The position numbers and the translations under genes were made by a program. From the NCBI GenBank assembly GCA_016720595.1, contig JADKKI010000049.1:1-64000 (forward strand): 64,000 nucleotides of DNA. Reading direction: 5' to 3'. The number at the start of each line of letters is the position of its first letter. The stretch's first letter is position 1. This document shows, piece by piece, positions 8,211-19,309 of the stretch. The stretch is from Myxococcales bacterium (GTDB lineage: Bacteria > Myxococcota_A > Polyangia > Haliangiales > Haliangiaceae). The notes below the pieces were generated by a model that was not told the DNA's origin, ran no database searches, and worked only from the letters and a program-made list of their open reading frames with translations.

Positions 8211-8330
8211 TTGCAGATCGGATCGGCTGCAAACGACGACGCTTAAAACCAGTCGTTTCGTTTCGGTCGATCTCCGGATGCTCTAAAACTCTCTCCACAA
8301 CTTCCGTTCCACACAAAGAGGATTCCCAAG

Positions 8331-8954
8331 ATGAGCAAGATCACGATCGCGTTCCTGGCCGCCGTTTCCATCGCTTCCTTTGGCTGCAAGAAGAAGGGCG
8401 GCGCCGGCGAGGCGATGGCCAAGATGGGCGAGTTCAAGGACAAGATGTGCGGCTGCAAGGACAAGGCTTGCGCCGACAAGGTCCAGGACGAGATGAACAA
8501 GTGGTCGGCCGAGAACGCGAAGAACGCCGGTGACAAGCCGGAGAAGCCGTCCGATGAGGACATGAAGAAGATGACCGAAGTCGGCACCAAGTACGGCGAG
8601 TGCATGGCCAAGGCGATGGGCGGCGGCGACATGGGCGGCGGCTCCGCGGCCCCGGCCGGCGACGGCTCGGGCTCGGCGGCTCCGGCGGCCGGTTCGGCTG
8701 ATGGCTCGGCGGCTGCCCCGGCGGCGGCTGGCGGCGGTGACCTCCCGGCCGAGTGCGCGGACTACAAGGCGGCGATCGAGAGCCTCGCGAAGTGCGACAA
8801 GCTCCCGCAGGCGACGCGCGATGCGCTGAAGCAGTCCTACGAGCAGACCTCTGCCGCGTGGGCGAGCATCCCGGCCGAGGGCAAGGCTGCCCTCGGGACG
8901 GCGTGCAAGGCGGCGGCGGATGCCGTGAAGCAGTCGGCCGCGGCCTGCAACTAA
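8331..8954 (+). CDS. Small lipoprotein with Ala/Gly/Ser-rich linker
   Basis: The 207-residue protein has a lipobox ending at Cys19 (ASFGC), so it is exported and lipid-anchored. The mature part has two helical, Lys-rich Cys-containing blocks (about 25-100 and 143-207) joined by a low-complexity Gly/Ser/Ala linker. Paired Cys (CGCKDKAC in the first block) may form disulfides. A purine-rich stretch (AGAGGA) lies just upstream of the ATG. Strong codon bias and a good terminator downstream suggest high expression, but this is inference. I do not recognise a family. Confidence 0.8.
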   Translation: MSKITIAFLAAVSIASFGCKKKGGAGEAMAKMGEFKDKMCGCKDKACADKVQDEMNKWSAENAKNAGDKPEKPSDEDMKKMTEVGTKYGECMAKAMGGGDMGGGSAAPAGDGSGSAAPAAGSADGSAAAPAAAGGGDLPAECADYKAAIESLAKCDKLPQATRDALKQSYEQTSAAWASIPAEGKAALGTACKAAADAVKQSAAACN

Positions 8955-8990
8955 GCAGACCAGCGAACGAACTGATCGTCACTTAAACTT

Positions 8991-9020
8991 GGGCTCGTGC
9001 ATCATGCACGGGCCCTTTTT
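8991..9020 (+). terminator. Rho-independent terminator after the 8331 lipoprotein gene
   Basis: GGGCTCGTGCA pairs with TGCACGGGCCC (11 bp, one G-U wobble) around a 3-base loop and is followed directly by five T. This is the clearest intrinsic terminator in the window. The next gene's ribosome-binding site starts within 10 bp of it. Confidence 0.9.
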
Positions 9021-9035
9021 ATGTCCGGAGATCCC

Positions 9036-9467
9036 ATGTCCAAGCTTCTCTCGATCGCGTGTGTTGTCGGCCTCGGTCTCGTCGCCTGCAGCAAGAGCAA
9101 GAGCGATGGCGCCAGCGGTGACCCGTGCGCGCCCGCGATCAACAAGGCGATCGACGCGATGATGACCGGCCGTCAGGGGCCGCCCGAGATGATGGAGCAG
9201 ATGAAGACGATCTCGGAGAAGCTCCGCGGGATCTTGATCAGCTCGTGCCAGGCCGACAAGTGGCCGGCCGACGTCCTCGGCTGCTTTCAGACCGCGACCG
9301 ATCAGCCCGCGATCAAGAAGTGTCGCGAGAAGCTCCCACCCGAGCAGGCACAGCGCGTTCAGGCCGAGATCATCAAGGTGATGAGTGGTGGGATGGGAGG
9401 CATGAAGCCGCCGCACGGCGGTGGCGAGCCGCCTCCGCCGCCGGCCGGCTCCGCCGCGCCTCAGTAG
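9036..9467 (+). CDS. Small lipoprotein, unknown function
   Basis: The 143-residue protein has a lipobox at LVAC (Cys18). The mature part is helical with four to five Cys (Cys31 region, SSCQ, GCFQ, KKCRE), followed by a Gly/Met then Pro-rich tail. An ATG at 9021 is in frame-disagreement, and the ATG at 9036 has GGAG 5 bp upstream, so it was chosen. The layout (short signal, Cys-containing helices, low-complexity tail) resembles the lipoprotein just upstream, but I see no clear sequence homology. Confidence 0.75.
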   Translation: MSKLLSIACVVGLGLVACSKSKSDGASGDPCAPAINKAIDAMMTGRQGPPEMMEQMKTISEKLRGILISSCQADKWPADVLGCFQTATDQPAIKKCREKLPPEQAQRVQAEIIKVMSGGMGGMKPPHGGGEPPPPPAGSAAPQ

Positions 9468-9500
9468 CGCGCTTCAGGTCACGCGGGCGATGATGCGCGC

Positions 9501-10214
9501 GTGCACACCGAAGCCATCTCCTACACGGTCCTTGGCGTCACGTACGTCGGCTACCTCGCGCTCGATGCCAGCCGTTCGGGTCCGCGCCCAGGCATCCTGA
9601 TCTGTCACGAGGGCAACGGCCTCGGCCCGCAGGTCAAGGACCGCGCCCATCGGCTCGCCGAGCTGGGCTACGTCGCGTTCGCGGTCGACTACATCGGCGG
9701 TGGAGAGGTGCTCGCCGACATGGCGTCGATGATGGCGCGGCTCGGCGCGCTACGCGGCGATCTCGATCGCGTGCGTACGCTGGCGCGTGCGGGGCTCGAC
9801 GTGCTGCTCGCTCGCCCGGAGGTCGATCCCACGCGCGTCGCGGCCACCGGGTACTGCTTCGGCGGCACGTTCGCGCTCGAGCTCGCACGCTCGGGTGCGC
9901 CGCTCGCCTGCGTGTGCGGCTTCCACTGCGGCCTCGCCACCACGCGCCCCGAGGATGCGCGGAACATCACCGGCAAGATCCTCGTCTGCATCGGCGCGGA
10001 CGATCCGCTGATCCCACCGGAACAGCGCCTCGCGTTCGAGGCCGAGATGCGCGCCGCGAAGCTCGACTGGCGGCTCTACCTGTATGGCAACGCCGTCCAC
10101 GGGTTCGCGAACCCCGACGCAGGACGGCTCGGGAATCCGGCGGTCAACTACCACGCGCCCACGGATCAGCGCACGTGGCGCGCGATGCGGGACCTGTTCG
10201 ACGAGACGTTCTGA
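9501..10214 (+). CDS. Dienelactone hydrolase family protein
   Basis: The 237-residue alpha/beta hydrolase has the dienelactone hydrolase triad: nucleophile Cys119 in GYCFGG, Asp167/168 in GADDP and His200 in AVHGF; Glu37 in CHEGNG matches the Glu that activates the Cys in this family. No signal peptide is present. The natural substrate in non-aromatic-degrading bacteria is generally unknown, and no ring-cleavage genes are nearby. The start is GTG at 9501. The 3' end converges with the kinase gene, leaving 3 bp between stops. Confidence 0.88.
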   Translation: MHTEAISYTVLGVTYVGYLALDASRSGPRPGILICHEGNGLGPQVKDRAHRLAELGYVAFAVDYIGGGEVLADMASMMARLGALRGDLDRVRTLARAGLDVLLARPEVDPTRVAATGYCFGGTFALELARSGAPLACVCGFHCGLATTRPEDARNITGKILVCIGADDPLIPPEQRLAFEAEMRAAKLDWRLYLYGNAVHGFANPDAGRLGNPAVNYHAPTDQRTWRAMRDLFDETF

Positions 10215-10217
10215 GCG

Positions 10218-11243
<1,026 letters not shown>

Positions 11244-11249
11244 TGCCCG

Positions 11250-11255
11250 AGGGTA
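11250..11255 (-). promoter_or_regulatory. -10-like hexamer TACCCT for the soluble kinase gene
   Basis: TACCCT lies exactly 6 bp before the GTG at 11243, which would put the transcription start at the start codon. Confidence 0.55.
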
Positions 11256-11275
11256 TACCGCCGTTTGGCCAGATG

Positions 11276-12418
<1,143 letters not shown>

Positions 12419-12424
12419 GGGTGG

Positions 12425-12430
12425 ACCGTA
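12425..12430 (-). promoter_or_regulatory. -10-like hexamer TACGGT for the acyl-CoA dehydrogenase gene
   Basis: TACGGT is exactly 6 bp before the ATG at 12418. It faces away from the hexamer of the diacylglycerol-kinase-like gene in the same 88-bp gap. Confidence 0.55.
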
Positions 12431-12494
12431 CCCTACCGCCCTCGCTCCGCAAAAACCGACTCGCGGATGGCAGTTCGTATCGCCGCGAAAAGGT

Positions 12495-12500
12495 TACAGT
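12495..12500 (+). promoter_or_regulatory. -10-like hexamer TACAGT for the diacylglycerol-kinase-like gene
   Basis: TACAGT is exactly 6 bp before the GTG at 12507 and decides this start over an in-frame ATG at 12417, which lies in the neighbouring gene. Confidence 0.6.
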
Positions 12501-12506
12501 CCAAAC

Positions 12507-13595
12507 GTGCCAGGCATCGATCGATGGCTGAACGGCCGGCCCGCCGTCCTGTTCGCCAACCCGACCGCGCAGAGCGGCAAGGCCGCGGACTGGATCCGGC
12601 ATACGCGCGCCCTGCTCGACGAGGCCGCGATCGCCCACACGTTCACGCCCACCGAGCCCGAGGGCCGGACCATCGATCGGGTCCGGGAGGCGATCGACGA
12701 GGACGGCGCGCGGGTCGTGATCTACATGGGCGGCGACGGGACGTTCGCCGAGGTCGCGAAGGGCATCTTCGCCTCGCAGCACGCGAGCGCCTGTGCGATG
12801 GGGATGATGCCCACGGGCACCGCCAACGATCAGGGCAAATCGTTCGGCCTCGATTCAGGCGCGGGCGCACTCGAGCGCAACGTCAGCGTGATCGCCGCGG
12901 GTAACATCGTGGGCTGTGACGTTGGCCGGCTGGTGATCGAGCGAGATCGCAAGGAGATCCACCGCGATCTGTTCTTCGATTCGTTCTCGATCGGCCTCGG
13001 CGCCGCCAGCCTCGAGACGCGCAACCGCGATCGCGAGCGGGTGGGCCGGATCCCCGGGCTCGGGATGCTGTATCGCGATCAGCTGGTGTACGCCGGCGCG
13101 ATCCTGCAGCGCCTCGCCGAGAGCTATGTCGTCGACATCAAGTTCGATCTCGAGGCGATCATCGATGGCAAGGTCCATTCGTTCGACAACCTGCTCGACG
13201 TGATCATCAAGAACACGAAGATCTTCGGCGGCGAGTGGGTGTTCGATCAGAGCATCGAGTCGGACGATGGCCTGTTCGAGATGGTGCCGGTGACTGGACG
13301 CCGTGACTTCGGGACCAAGATGCTCGGCAGCCTGCGGCGTAGCCCGGTGGGGATCGAGGATCTGGCCGCGCTCGGGTTCACGCACGAGGCGCCGAATACC
13401 GGCGCGCACTTCGAGCTCGACGTGCGCGCCAACCCGCTCCCCGCGGCGCAGTGCGACGGCGAGGAGCTCCCGGCCGGCGATCGCTACCGGATCGATGTGG
13501 TGCCGCGCGCGTTGCGGCTGATCGTGCCGCGCGAGCACGTCGATCCGTCGGGGATCGACCGCAGCGGCCCGATCAGCTCTCCGCCAGCACGATGA
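12507..13595 (+). CDS. Diacylglycerol kinase / sphingosine kinase-like lipid kinase
   Basis: The 362-residue protein has the catalytic DAGK domain at its N-terminus: NPTAQSGKA (about 18-26) for phosphate binding and GGDGT at 75-79, with PTGTANDQGKSFG further on. The C-terminal half is the beta-rich domain usual in YegS/DgkB-type enzymes and ends with a polar tail. It probably phosphorylates a membrane lipid such as diacylglycerol; the exact lipid is not decided. The last 23 bp overlap the end of the convergent channel gene. Confidence 0.88.
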   Translation: MPGIDRWLNGRPAVLFANPTAQSGKAADWIRHTRALLDEAAIAHTFTPTEPEGRTIDRVREAIDEDGARVVIYMGGDGTFAEVAKGIFASQHASACAMGMMPTGTANDQGKSFGLDSGAGALERNVSVIAAGNIVGCDVGRLVIERDRKEIHRDLFFDSFSIGLGAASLETRNRDRERVGRIPGLGMLYRDQLVYAGAILQRLAESYVVDIKFDLEAIIDGKVHSFDNLLDVIIKNTKIFGGEWVFDQSIESDDGLFEMVPVTGRRDFGTKMLGSLRRSPVGIEDLAALGFTHEAPNTGAHFELDVRANPLPAAQCDGEELPAGDRYRIDVVPRALRLIVPREHVDPSGIDRSGPISSPPAR

Positions 13596-15468
13596 TCTTG
13601 TCGCCATCGCCGAACGGGATCGGCACCCGCTTGGGCGGATTGACGACCACGCCGAACCCGCGCTCGGCATCGCGGGCGTGGTTGGCGAGCCGGTAGCCGA
13701 TCGCGATCTCCTTGCGGCGCAGCGCCGCCTCGCACACCAGCGCGAAAGGCCGCTCACCATCCTCGACGTAGTGGTGCGAGGGCTTCAGGTACAGCTCGTA
13801 GCCACCGGCGGTGAACAGCTCGTCGAACACCCCCACGAGGTGGGGGTTCTCGGAGATCTGCGACATCATCAGCGACACCAGCGTGTTGCTGACGATGAAG
13901 TCATCGGCCTCGGCCACGCTCGCGAGGTCCCGGTTCTCGATGTCGAGGATCTCGCTCGTGATCGGCAGCTTGCAATCGGCGCGGCGCGCGATGTCGCGCA
14001 GGTGGAGCAGGGCGACGGTCGTGCGCGCGTCCGCCATCTCCTGGGTGCGGCCGCTGCTCTCGGAGAGCACGAGCACGTGGTCGTACTCGATCACGGCGAG
14101 CGCCTCGAGGAGCCCGCGATCCGTCATCTCCCCGCGCTTGAGCGAGATCGTCATGTTGCGCAGCGCGGGGAGCGTGGCCTCGCCCTCCGCGACGACGAGC
14201 GTGCTACTCCCGGAGGCGACATAGGCATCGAGCTCGGACAGCACCCGTGACAGGCGAGGGCTCGAGCCGCCGAGCACCAGCGTGCGCTCCGGCCGGGGCG
14301 CGACCGGGGCAGGGGCCGCGATCACGTGGCGATCGTCGAGCTCCGTGGGACGGGCATCGAGCGTGATCGTGTCGTCGTCCTCGCTGATCACGATGATGTG
14401 ATCGCTGCCGTGGAAGCGGCGGTCCGGATCCGGCGGCAACAGGAGCTCGCCCGCCACGGTGATCACGCCGATCAGCGACGAGGTTTCGTACGCGAACACG
14501 CCCTCGCGGAACGTCTTGTTGGTGAGGCCCTTCTGCGGCTGGACGTAGATCTCCATCCCGGCGAAGTCGAGGAGCTCGGTATAGACCGCCGACAGTCCGG
14601 ACTGTCGCCCGGTCTGGACGAGCAGCCGGCTGATCAGCGGCGAGGCGAGCACCAGTGCGGCCTTCTCACCCGCGACCATCCGGGCGACAGCCTCGGTACG
14701 CTCGTCGAGGATCTCCGCGACCACGTGGAGGGCGCGCGCTGGCGACACCTTCGCGAGCGCGAGCAACGTCTTCAAGACGATCGTGTCGGACTCGTGGTTG
14801 ACCATCACGTGACCCTGGGCGTCCACCTCGGGCGCGATCACGACGACGGCCTTCGACGCCTCGAGGTTGACCAGCTCGAGCGAAGACGGGGCCATCGTGC
14901 TGCCGCGCCGGGTGACCACGCGGAGGCGCGTGCCGCGGACCGCCTCGGCCACGGCCTGGTCCATCTCCACCTTGTCGCGATCCGCGAGCACCACCACGCA
15001 CGCGTTGCGCTGGTTCTGGTTCGCGATCGCCAGCTCGCGGAGGAGCGTGAACACCTTGGGGCCCCAGCCGAGGATGACGGTGTGACCGCGCTCGATCACC
15101 CGGCTCTTGCCGCGGCGCCAGGATTCGATCATGGCGCCGAAGCCCTGGTTCAGGATGCCGATCAGTGCCGAGAGGACGAACAGGCCGCCGATCGTGACGA
15201 ACAGCAGGATGAACAGCAGCGTCCAGCTCGCACTGTCTCCGGACAGCGTCCCCGGATCGAGCGCGTGCATCAGCGCCTTCCACGACAGCATCCCGAACGA
15301 GTTCTTCGCTCCCTGCTCGTCCGCCGGCACCACGTCGAACACCACGATCAAGATGGCGGTGATCAACACCAGCACGACGGTGAACAACGCGAGCAACAAG
15401 ATCTGCGCCCCCACGCCCCGCGCCATCCAGTTGTCGAACCGATACCTCAGCCGCTGACGGATCCCCAT
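13573..15468 (-). CDS. Castor/Pollux-type ion channel with paired RCK-like domains
   Basis: The 631-residue protein has a hydrophobic helix at about 20-44, a second at about 82-105 and a loop between them that could hold the pore. Two NAD-binding (TrkA-N/RCK-like) domains follow, each starting with a beta-Gly pattern (VILGWGPKVF at about 130 and TLVLGGSSP at about 400). This layout matches the CASTOR/POLLUX/SYM8 family, known from plant nuclear cation channels and found in some bacteria. It probably carries potassium or another cation and is gated by a ligand. No operon partner is seen. It converges and overlaps with the lipid-kinase gene. Confidence 0.82.
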   Translation of the reverse strand: MGIRQRLRYRFDNWMARGVGAQILLLALFTVVLVLITAILIVVFDVVPADEQGAKNSFGMLSWKALMHALDPGTLSGDSASWTLLFILLFVTIGGLFVLSALIGILNQGFGAMIESWRRGKSRVIERGHTVILGWGPKVFTLLRELAIANQNQRNACVVVLADRDKVEMDQAVAEAVRGTRLRVVTRRGSTMAPSSLELVNLEASKAVVVIAPEVDAQGHVMVNHESDTIVLKTLLALAKVSPARALHVVAEILDERTEAVARMVAGEKAALVLASPLISRLLVQTGRQSGLSAVYTELLDFAGMEIYVQPQKGLTNKTFREGVFAYETSSLIGVITVAGELLLPPDPDRRFHGSDHIIVISEDDDTITLDARPTELDDRHVIAAPAPVAPRPERTLVLGGSSPRLSRVLSELDAYVASGSSTLVVAEGEATLPALRNMTISLKRGEMTDRGLLEALAVIEYDHVLVLSESSGRTQEMADARTTVALLHLRDIARRADCKLPITSEILDIENRDLASVAEADDFIVSNTLVSLMMSQISENPHLVGVFDELFTAGGYELYLKPSHHYVEDGERPFALVCEAALRRKEIAIGYRLANHARDAERGFGVVVNPPKRVPIPFGDGDKIIVLAES

Positions 15469-15476
15469 GGCGGGGG

Positions 15477-15482
15477 ACCCTA
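15477..15482 (-). promoter_or_regulatory. -10-like hexamer TAGGGT for the channel gene
   Basis: TAGGGT lies 8 bp before the ATG at 15468. The rest of the 284-bp gap up to 15752 shows no gene I can support; it includes a short CAT run near 15695. Confidence 0.4.
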
Positions 15483-15740
15483 TCAGGGGGCTGTCATCCG
15501 GAGGTTGCAGCGGGGCATGCAGCCCCAGCGTGGCGGCGTTCTGCCGCGTGTCTGCGCCGGGTTACGAGCCGGCGCGGAGCTTGCTCTGGCTTCCCACATG
15601 CCTCGCTCGGTGCGCACGGGCAACTGCACCGACGAGCGCGTGTCCTCCTCTGGTTTTGCCCGTGAGCGTGTACGTACTCGATGGTCACTACCCTCATCAT
15701 CATCATCAAGTCGGGTACGTGCACGCACACGGGCGCTTGT

Positions 15741-15746
15741 TAGACT
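15741..15746 (+). promoter_or_regulatory. -10-like hexamer TAGACT for the 15753 lipoprotein gene
   Basis: TAGACT is exactly 6 bp before the GTG at 15753 and supports that start for a very short signal peptide. Confidence 0.55.
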
Positions 15747-15752
15747 GCGGCA

Positions 15753-16349
15753 GTGAGAACGCTGCTCCTGATCGCGATCGCGGCCTGTAGCGGCCCCGCG
15801 AAGCCTGCGCCCGCGCCGCCCGTGCCGATCGAGAATACAGCGCGTGGCTGCGGTGAGGCCGCCGCCGGGCTCGAGCGCGCGACGCGTGGGATCCGTCCAC
15901 CGGAGGAATCGATCCTCGCCGCGATGCAGACGCGCTGCATCGACGACGCGTGGTCCGCTGCGGCGATCGATTGCTTCGCGACCATGACGCCCGATGATCT
16001 CGGCGCGTGTGTGGGGCACGTGGAGGCCAAGCATCGCGAGGCGCTGTTCGGCGTGATCTCGGGGAACGCGCGTGATCGAGGTGCGCTCGTCGTGATCGTC
16101 GCGCGGCTCGCGAACCTGAAGGTCGGGGTCATGGAGTGCGATCGGTTCGTGGCGGGTGTGTCGCGCGCGATGTCCTGCGAGGGCCTGCCGCTCGATCAAC
16201 GGCACGAGCTCGGCAACGAGACGGCCGACTTCTGGTCCCTCCCCACGAAGGGCCTGCCGCCCGATGCCGTGGCACGGATGGTCAAGGCCTGCACCGAATC
16301 CCTTGAAGCGCTGCAGCAGCAGGTCACCGCCGTGGGCTGTATGCCCTAG
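15753..16349 (+). CDS. Small Cys-containing lipoprotein, unknown function
   Basis: The 198-residue protein has one of the shortest lipoprotein signals in the window (lipobox IAAC, Cys12). The mature part is helical with about seven Cys spaced through it (TRCID, IDCF, GACVG, MECDR, MSCEG, KACTE, GCMP), which may pair in the periplasm. The stop follows GCMP directly. No family is recognised. It is a single gene between the divergent channel gene and another lipoprotein gene. Confidence 0.75.
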   Translation: MRTLLLIAIAACSGPAKPAPAPPVPIENTARGCGEAAAGLERATRGIRPPEESILAAMQTRCIDDAWSAAAIDCFATMTPDDLGACVGHVEAKHREALFGVISGNARDRGALVVIVARLANLKVGVMECDRFVAGVSRAMSCEGLPLDQRHELGNETADFWSLPTKGLPPDAVARMVKACTESLEALQQQVTAVGCMP

Positions 16350-16474
16350 AGGGGTCAGGGAGCGGGGTGCAGCGAAATGCGGCACCACCATGCACCCCGG
16401 ATCTCCGCCATGTACGACGGTGTCGTAACCACGATCGTCGTCGGTTTGTGATGGAGTCTGCGAGTTGCTCTGGT

Positions 16475-16480
16475 TACGCT
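16475..16480 (+). promoter_or_regulatory. -10-like hexamer TACGCT for the 16488 lipoprotein gene
   Basis: TACGCT is 7 bp before the ATG at 16488. TTG 16482 and GTG 16485 are in the same frame but would be too close to the hexamer. Confidence 0.5.
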
Positions 16481-16487
16481 GTTGGTG

Positions 16488-17135
16488 ATGCAAAAAATCT
16501 CGACCGTCTTGCTCGTGTTGTTGATGGGCTGCTCGGTGGAATCACCACCCGAATCAACTTCGACGGAGGCGGTCGCGAGGAAGAACAAGACGGTGACGTC
16601 GATCATCGTCAATGGCCGAAGCGCCTACGCCGCCTTGCTAGACGATCAGGGCACCAACGGGTTTCTCGCGGCGACGCGCGATCAGGTCGCGAATACGTCG
16701 GGTCTCGACTTCTCCTGGGCCACGCCCGACCCCACCAACCCCGATCTCGCCATCCTCTATCAGGGGGCGGGTGAGATCCCGAACGCCGCCTTCACCCAGA
16801 ACGGGACCACTGCAACCCTGAACCTGACGACGCCGGCCGACTACCCGATCAATCGGTGCGTCATCAACATGAACGACGGGACGTTCACGTGCGCGGCCTC
16901 CGGGCCCCTCACGTTCAACGTGTCGTGGGTCCAGAACGGCTTCGGGAGCGTCCACGAGACCACCAAACGTGTGGAGACCCTCGGGCCGGTCACCACCAAG
17001 GTCAAGGCGGAGTTCACGACCGTCACGGCCACGGTGAACGGGACCTGGGGCGGACGGTCGTCACCCGACCTCGGCGGCGATCTCACTGATTCGGAGAGCA
17101 AGACCTCCATCCGCGAGATCACCGTCGCGTTCTGA
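16488..17135 (+). CDS. Beta-rich lipoprotein, unknown function
   Basis: The 215-residue protein has a lipobox LMGC (Cys14) and a mature part dominated by Thr/Val/Asn-rich beta strands (FNVSWVQNGFGSVHETTKR and TTVTATVNGTWGG). It looks like a secreted beta-sandwich of the kind found in myxobacterial surface proteins; no enzyme motif is visible. It lies 60 bp upstream of the NRLSS-repeat lipoprotein on the same strand, and the pair may be transcribed together. Confidence 0.75.
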   Translation: MQKISTVLLVLLMGCSVESPPESTSTEAVARKNKTVTSIIVNGRSAYAALLDDQGTNGFLAATRDQVANTSGLDFSWATPDPTNPDLAILYQGAGEIPNAAFTQNGTTATLNLTTPADYPINRCVINMNDGTFTCAASGPLTFNVSWVQNGFGSVHETTKRVETLGPVTTKVKAEFTTVTATVNGTWGGRSSPDLGGDLTDSESKTSIREITVAF

Positions 17136-17195
17136 GCGAGCCGCTACCCCACCGCTACCTAACAAACCTCCCATTTCAGCCGGATCCCGATCCAC

Positions 17196-17969
17196 ATGAA
17201 CACAATCCTTCCTGTCTGCATTGCCGCTGTGCTTGGGGGATGTCTGGCCGAGGGGGAACCGAACCTGTCCGAGACCGAGGGCGCGGTCCAGCTGAGCAAT
17301 CGGCTGTCATCGAACCGGCTGTCGTCGAACCGGCTGTCGTCGAACCGGCTGTCCTCGAACCGGCTGTCGTCGAACAGCCTCGAGGTGATGGCGATGATGG
17401 ACACGGACTCGGGCCGCGACGTCCTGTCCTACATCGTGGGATGTGCACTCCCGATCGGCCAGGATCTGGTAGCCAAGGACTCGACAGGTGTCGAGTACAC
17501 GTTCCCCGGGTGGATCGGCCTCGCACCGGCGTGGGCAACCCGAGCGCCGACCGTCAGCGAGCGGCGCTGGGTGACGGCGTGTCTGCTGTCGCGGACCAAC
17601 GTCAACGGTGTCCCGGTCAAGATCTCGATGCGCCATGACACCAACCTCGCGCTGCTGACCTCGGCCACCGAGCGCGCCACGTACACCCAGGCAGAGGGCG
17701 CGTTCTACGGCGATCTGTTCGCCCCGGTCCCGGTGACCTATGCGTGCTCGAACCGGGCGTGGAGCCCCCTGGTCGGGACCTTCCGCGCCTGCGCGCTGTC
17801 GCCCAACGGAATCGCGACCGACTGCACGTTCACGTACACCGGGTCATGCACCAAGGCGTGCGGCGACAAGACCGCGCCGTTCAACGGCTGCAAGGGTCTC
17901 GGCACGACCTACAACGAGGTCGCGACGATCTTCCTGACCCCGACGCAGCAGCAGGGCGCCGAGCAGTAG
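17196..17969 (+). CDS. Lipoprotein with NRLSS pentapeptide repeats
   Basis: The 257-residue protein has a lipobox LGGC (Cys16), then five perfect NRLSS repeats (residues 35-59) and one broken unit (NSLEV). The rest is a Cys-containing domain (VGCALPIGQDL, YACSNRAWSP, SCTKACGDK, NGCKG) with no family I recognise. Nearly identical repeat units at DNA level suggest recent expansion. Such repeats just after the signal occur in other myxobacterial secreted proteins; here they probably form a stalk or a short solenoid. Confidence 0.75.
   Translation: MNTILPVCIAAVLGGCLAEGEPNLSETEGAVQLSNRLSSNRLSSNRLSSNRLSSNRLSSNSLEVMAMMDTDSGRDVLSYIVGCALPIGQDLVAKDSTGVEYTFPGWIGLAPAWATRAPTVSERRWVTACLLSRTNVNGVPVKISMRHDTNLALLTSATERATYTQAEGAFYGDLFAPVPVTYACSNRAWSPLVGTFRACALSPNGIATDCTFTYTGSCTKACGDKTAPFNGCKGLGTTYNEVATIFLTPTQQQGAEQ
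17298..17372 (+). repeat. Five 15-bp tandem repeats encoding NRLSS
   Basis: Unit AACCGGCTGTCGTCG is repeated five times in frame with single-base differences (AAT for the first Asn, TCA and TCC for two Ser). It keeps the reading frame and could change copy number by slippage. Confidence 0.9.
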
Positions 17970-18047
17970 CCGGGCCGCCCGGCTGCCCTGGCCGCTGGAC
18001 GCCGGCGAGAAGATCGGCCAACCTCCGCGAATCCACCGGAGGTTCCC

Positions 18048-19280
18048 ATGACTGACGTGTTCATCTACGACGTTCTTCGTACGCCCCGTGGCAAGGGCAG
18101 GGCCGGCAAGGGCGGGCTCGCCAACCACCATCCGCAGGAGCTGCTCGCGCAGACCCTGAACCACATGGCGGAGCGCAAGAAGCTCGACAAGAGCCTCGTC
18201 GATGATCTCGCCGTCGGCTGCGTCACGCAGGTCAAGGAGCAAGGCGCGTGCATCGCGCGCGTCGCCCTGATCGCCGCGCAGTGGCCCGAGGAGGTCACCG
18301 GCTACACGATCAACCGGTTCTGCGGCTCGGGCCTCGAGGCCGTGAACAGCATCGCCGCGAAGATCGGCTCGGGCTTCAGCGATAGCGGCATCGGCGGCGG
18401 TGTCGAGTCGATGTCGCGCGTCGCGATGGGCTCGGACGGCGCGATGCTCGACGGCCTCAACGAGAAGCTGCGCAAGCGCCTGTACCTGGTGCCGCAGGGC
18501 ATCTCGGCCGATCTGATCGCCACGCGCGAGGGTTACTCGCGGACCGATGTCGACAAGTTCGCGCTCGCGAGCCAGCAGAAGGCGGCCCGCGCGATCGAGG
18601 AGAAGCGGTTCTCCAATTCGCTGTTCGCGGTCAAGAACGACGACGGCACCGTCGCGCTCGATCGCGACGAGCACCCGCGTGCGGACACCACCCTGGAGGG
18701 CCTCGCCGGCCTCAAGGCCGCGTTCGCCGAGATGGGCGGAATGGCGATGGGGCCGAACGGCGAGACGCTCGATCAGCTCGCGCTCCTGCGCTATCCGGAC
18801 ACCAAGGCGATCGACCACGTCCACACCGGCGGGAACTCCTCGGGCATCGTCGACGGCGCGGCTGTCGTGCTGATGGGCTCGGCCGAGTGGGGCAAGAAGG
18901 CGGGCCTCAAGCCGCGCGCGAAGATCCGCGCGATGTCCACCGTGGGCGCGGAGCCCGTGATCATGCTGACGGCGCCGGCTCCGGCGTCGAAGAAGGCACT
19001 CGATCGCGCGGGGATGGCCGTCAAGGACATCGACCTGTGGGAGATCAACGAGGCCTTCGCCTCGGTGCCGATGCAGACCGCGCGCGTCCTCGGGATCGAT
19101 CCGGACCGGATCAACGTCAACGGCGGCGCGATCGCGCTCGGTCACCCGCTGGGTGCCACTGGTGCGATCCTCCTCGGCACCGCCCTCGACGAGCTCGAGC
19201 GCGCGAACAAGTCCACCGCACTGATCACGCTGTGCATCGGTGGCGGCATGGGCATCGCGACGATCATCGAGCGCGTGTAA
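18048..19280 (+). CDS. Thiolase (acetyl-CoA C-acyltransferase)
   Basis: The 410-residue enzyme cleaves 3-ketoacyl-CoA (or condenses acetyl-CoA) in fatty-acid metabolism. The catalytic residues are all present: nucleophile Cys92 (NRFCGSG), His366 ([11 protein letters not shown]) and Cys396 (LCIGGGMG). NEAF near residue 346 also fits. The ATG at 18048 follows CGGAGG, a strong ribosome-binding site, unlike many neighbours. No beta-oxidation partner is next to it, so the direction of the reaction is undecided. Confidence 0.93.
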   Translation: MTDVFIYDVLRTPRGKGRAGKGGLANHHPQELLAQTLNHMAERKKLDKSLVDDLAVGCVTQVKEQGACIARVALIAAQWPEEVTGYTINRFCGSGLEAVNSIAAKIGSGFSDSGIGGGVESMSRVAMGSDGAMLDGLNEKLRKRLYLVPQGISADLIATREGYSRTDVDKFALASQQKAARAIEEKRFSNSLFAVKNDDGTVALDRDEHPRADTTLEGLAGLKAAFAEMGGMAMGPNGETLDQLALLRYPDTKAIDHVHTGGNSSGIVDGAAVVLMGSAEWGKKAGLKPRAKIRAMSTVGAEPVIMLTAPAPASKKALDRAGMAVKDIDLWEINEAFASVPMQTARVLGIDPDRINVNGGAIALGHPLGATGAILLGTALDELERANKSTALITLCIGGGMGIATIIERV

Positions 19281-19309
19281 CGCGTACGCGCGGGCGATCG
19301 GCCCGTGCT

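Noticed and set aside
15690..15710. CAT microsatellite-like run in the gap before 15753
   Set aside because: Only four units long and not in a gene; no structure beyond that.
17298..17372. Possible CRISPR array
   Set aside because: The 15-bp units are contiguous without spacers and encode NRLSS in frame.
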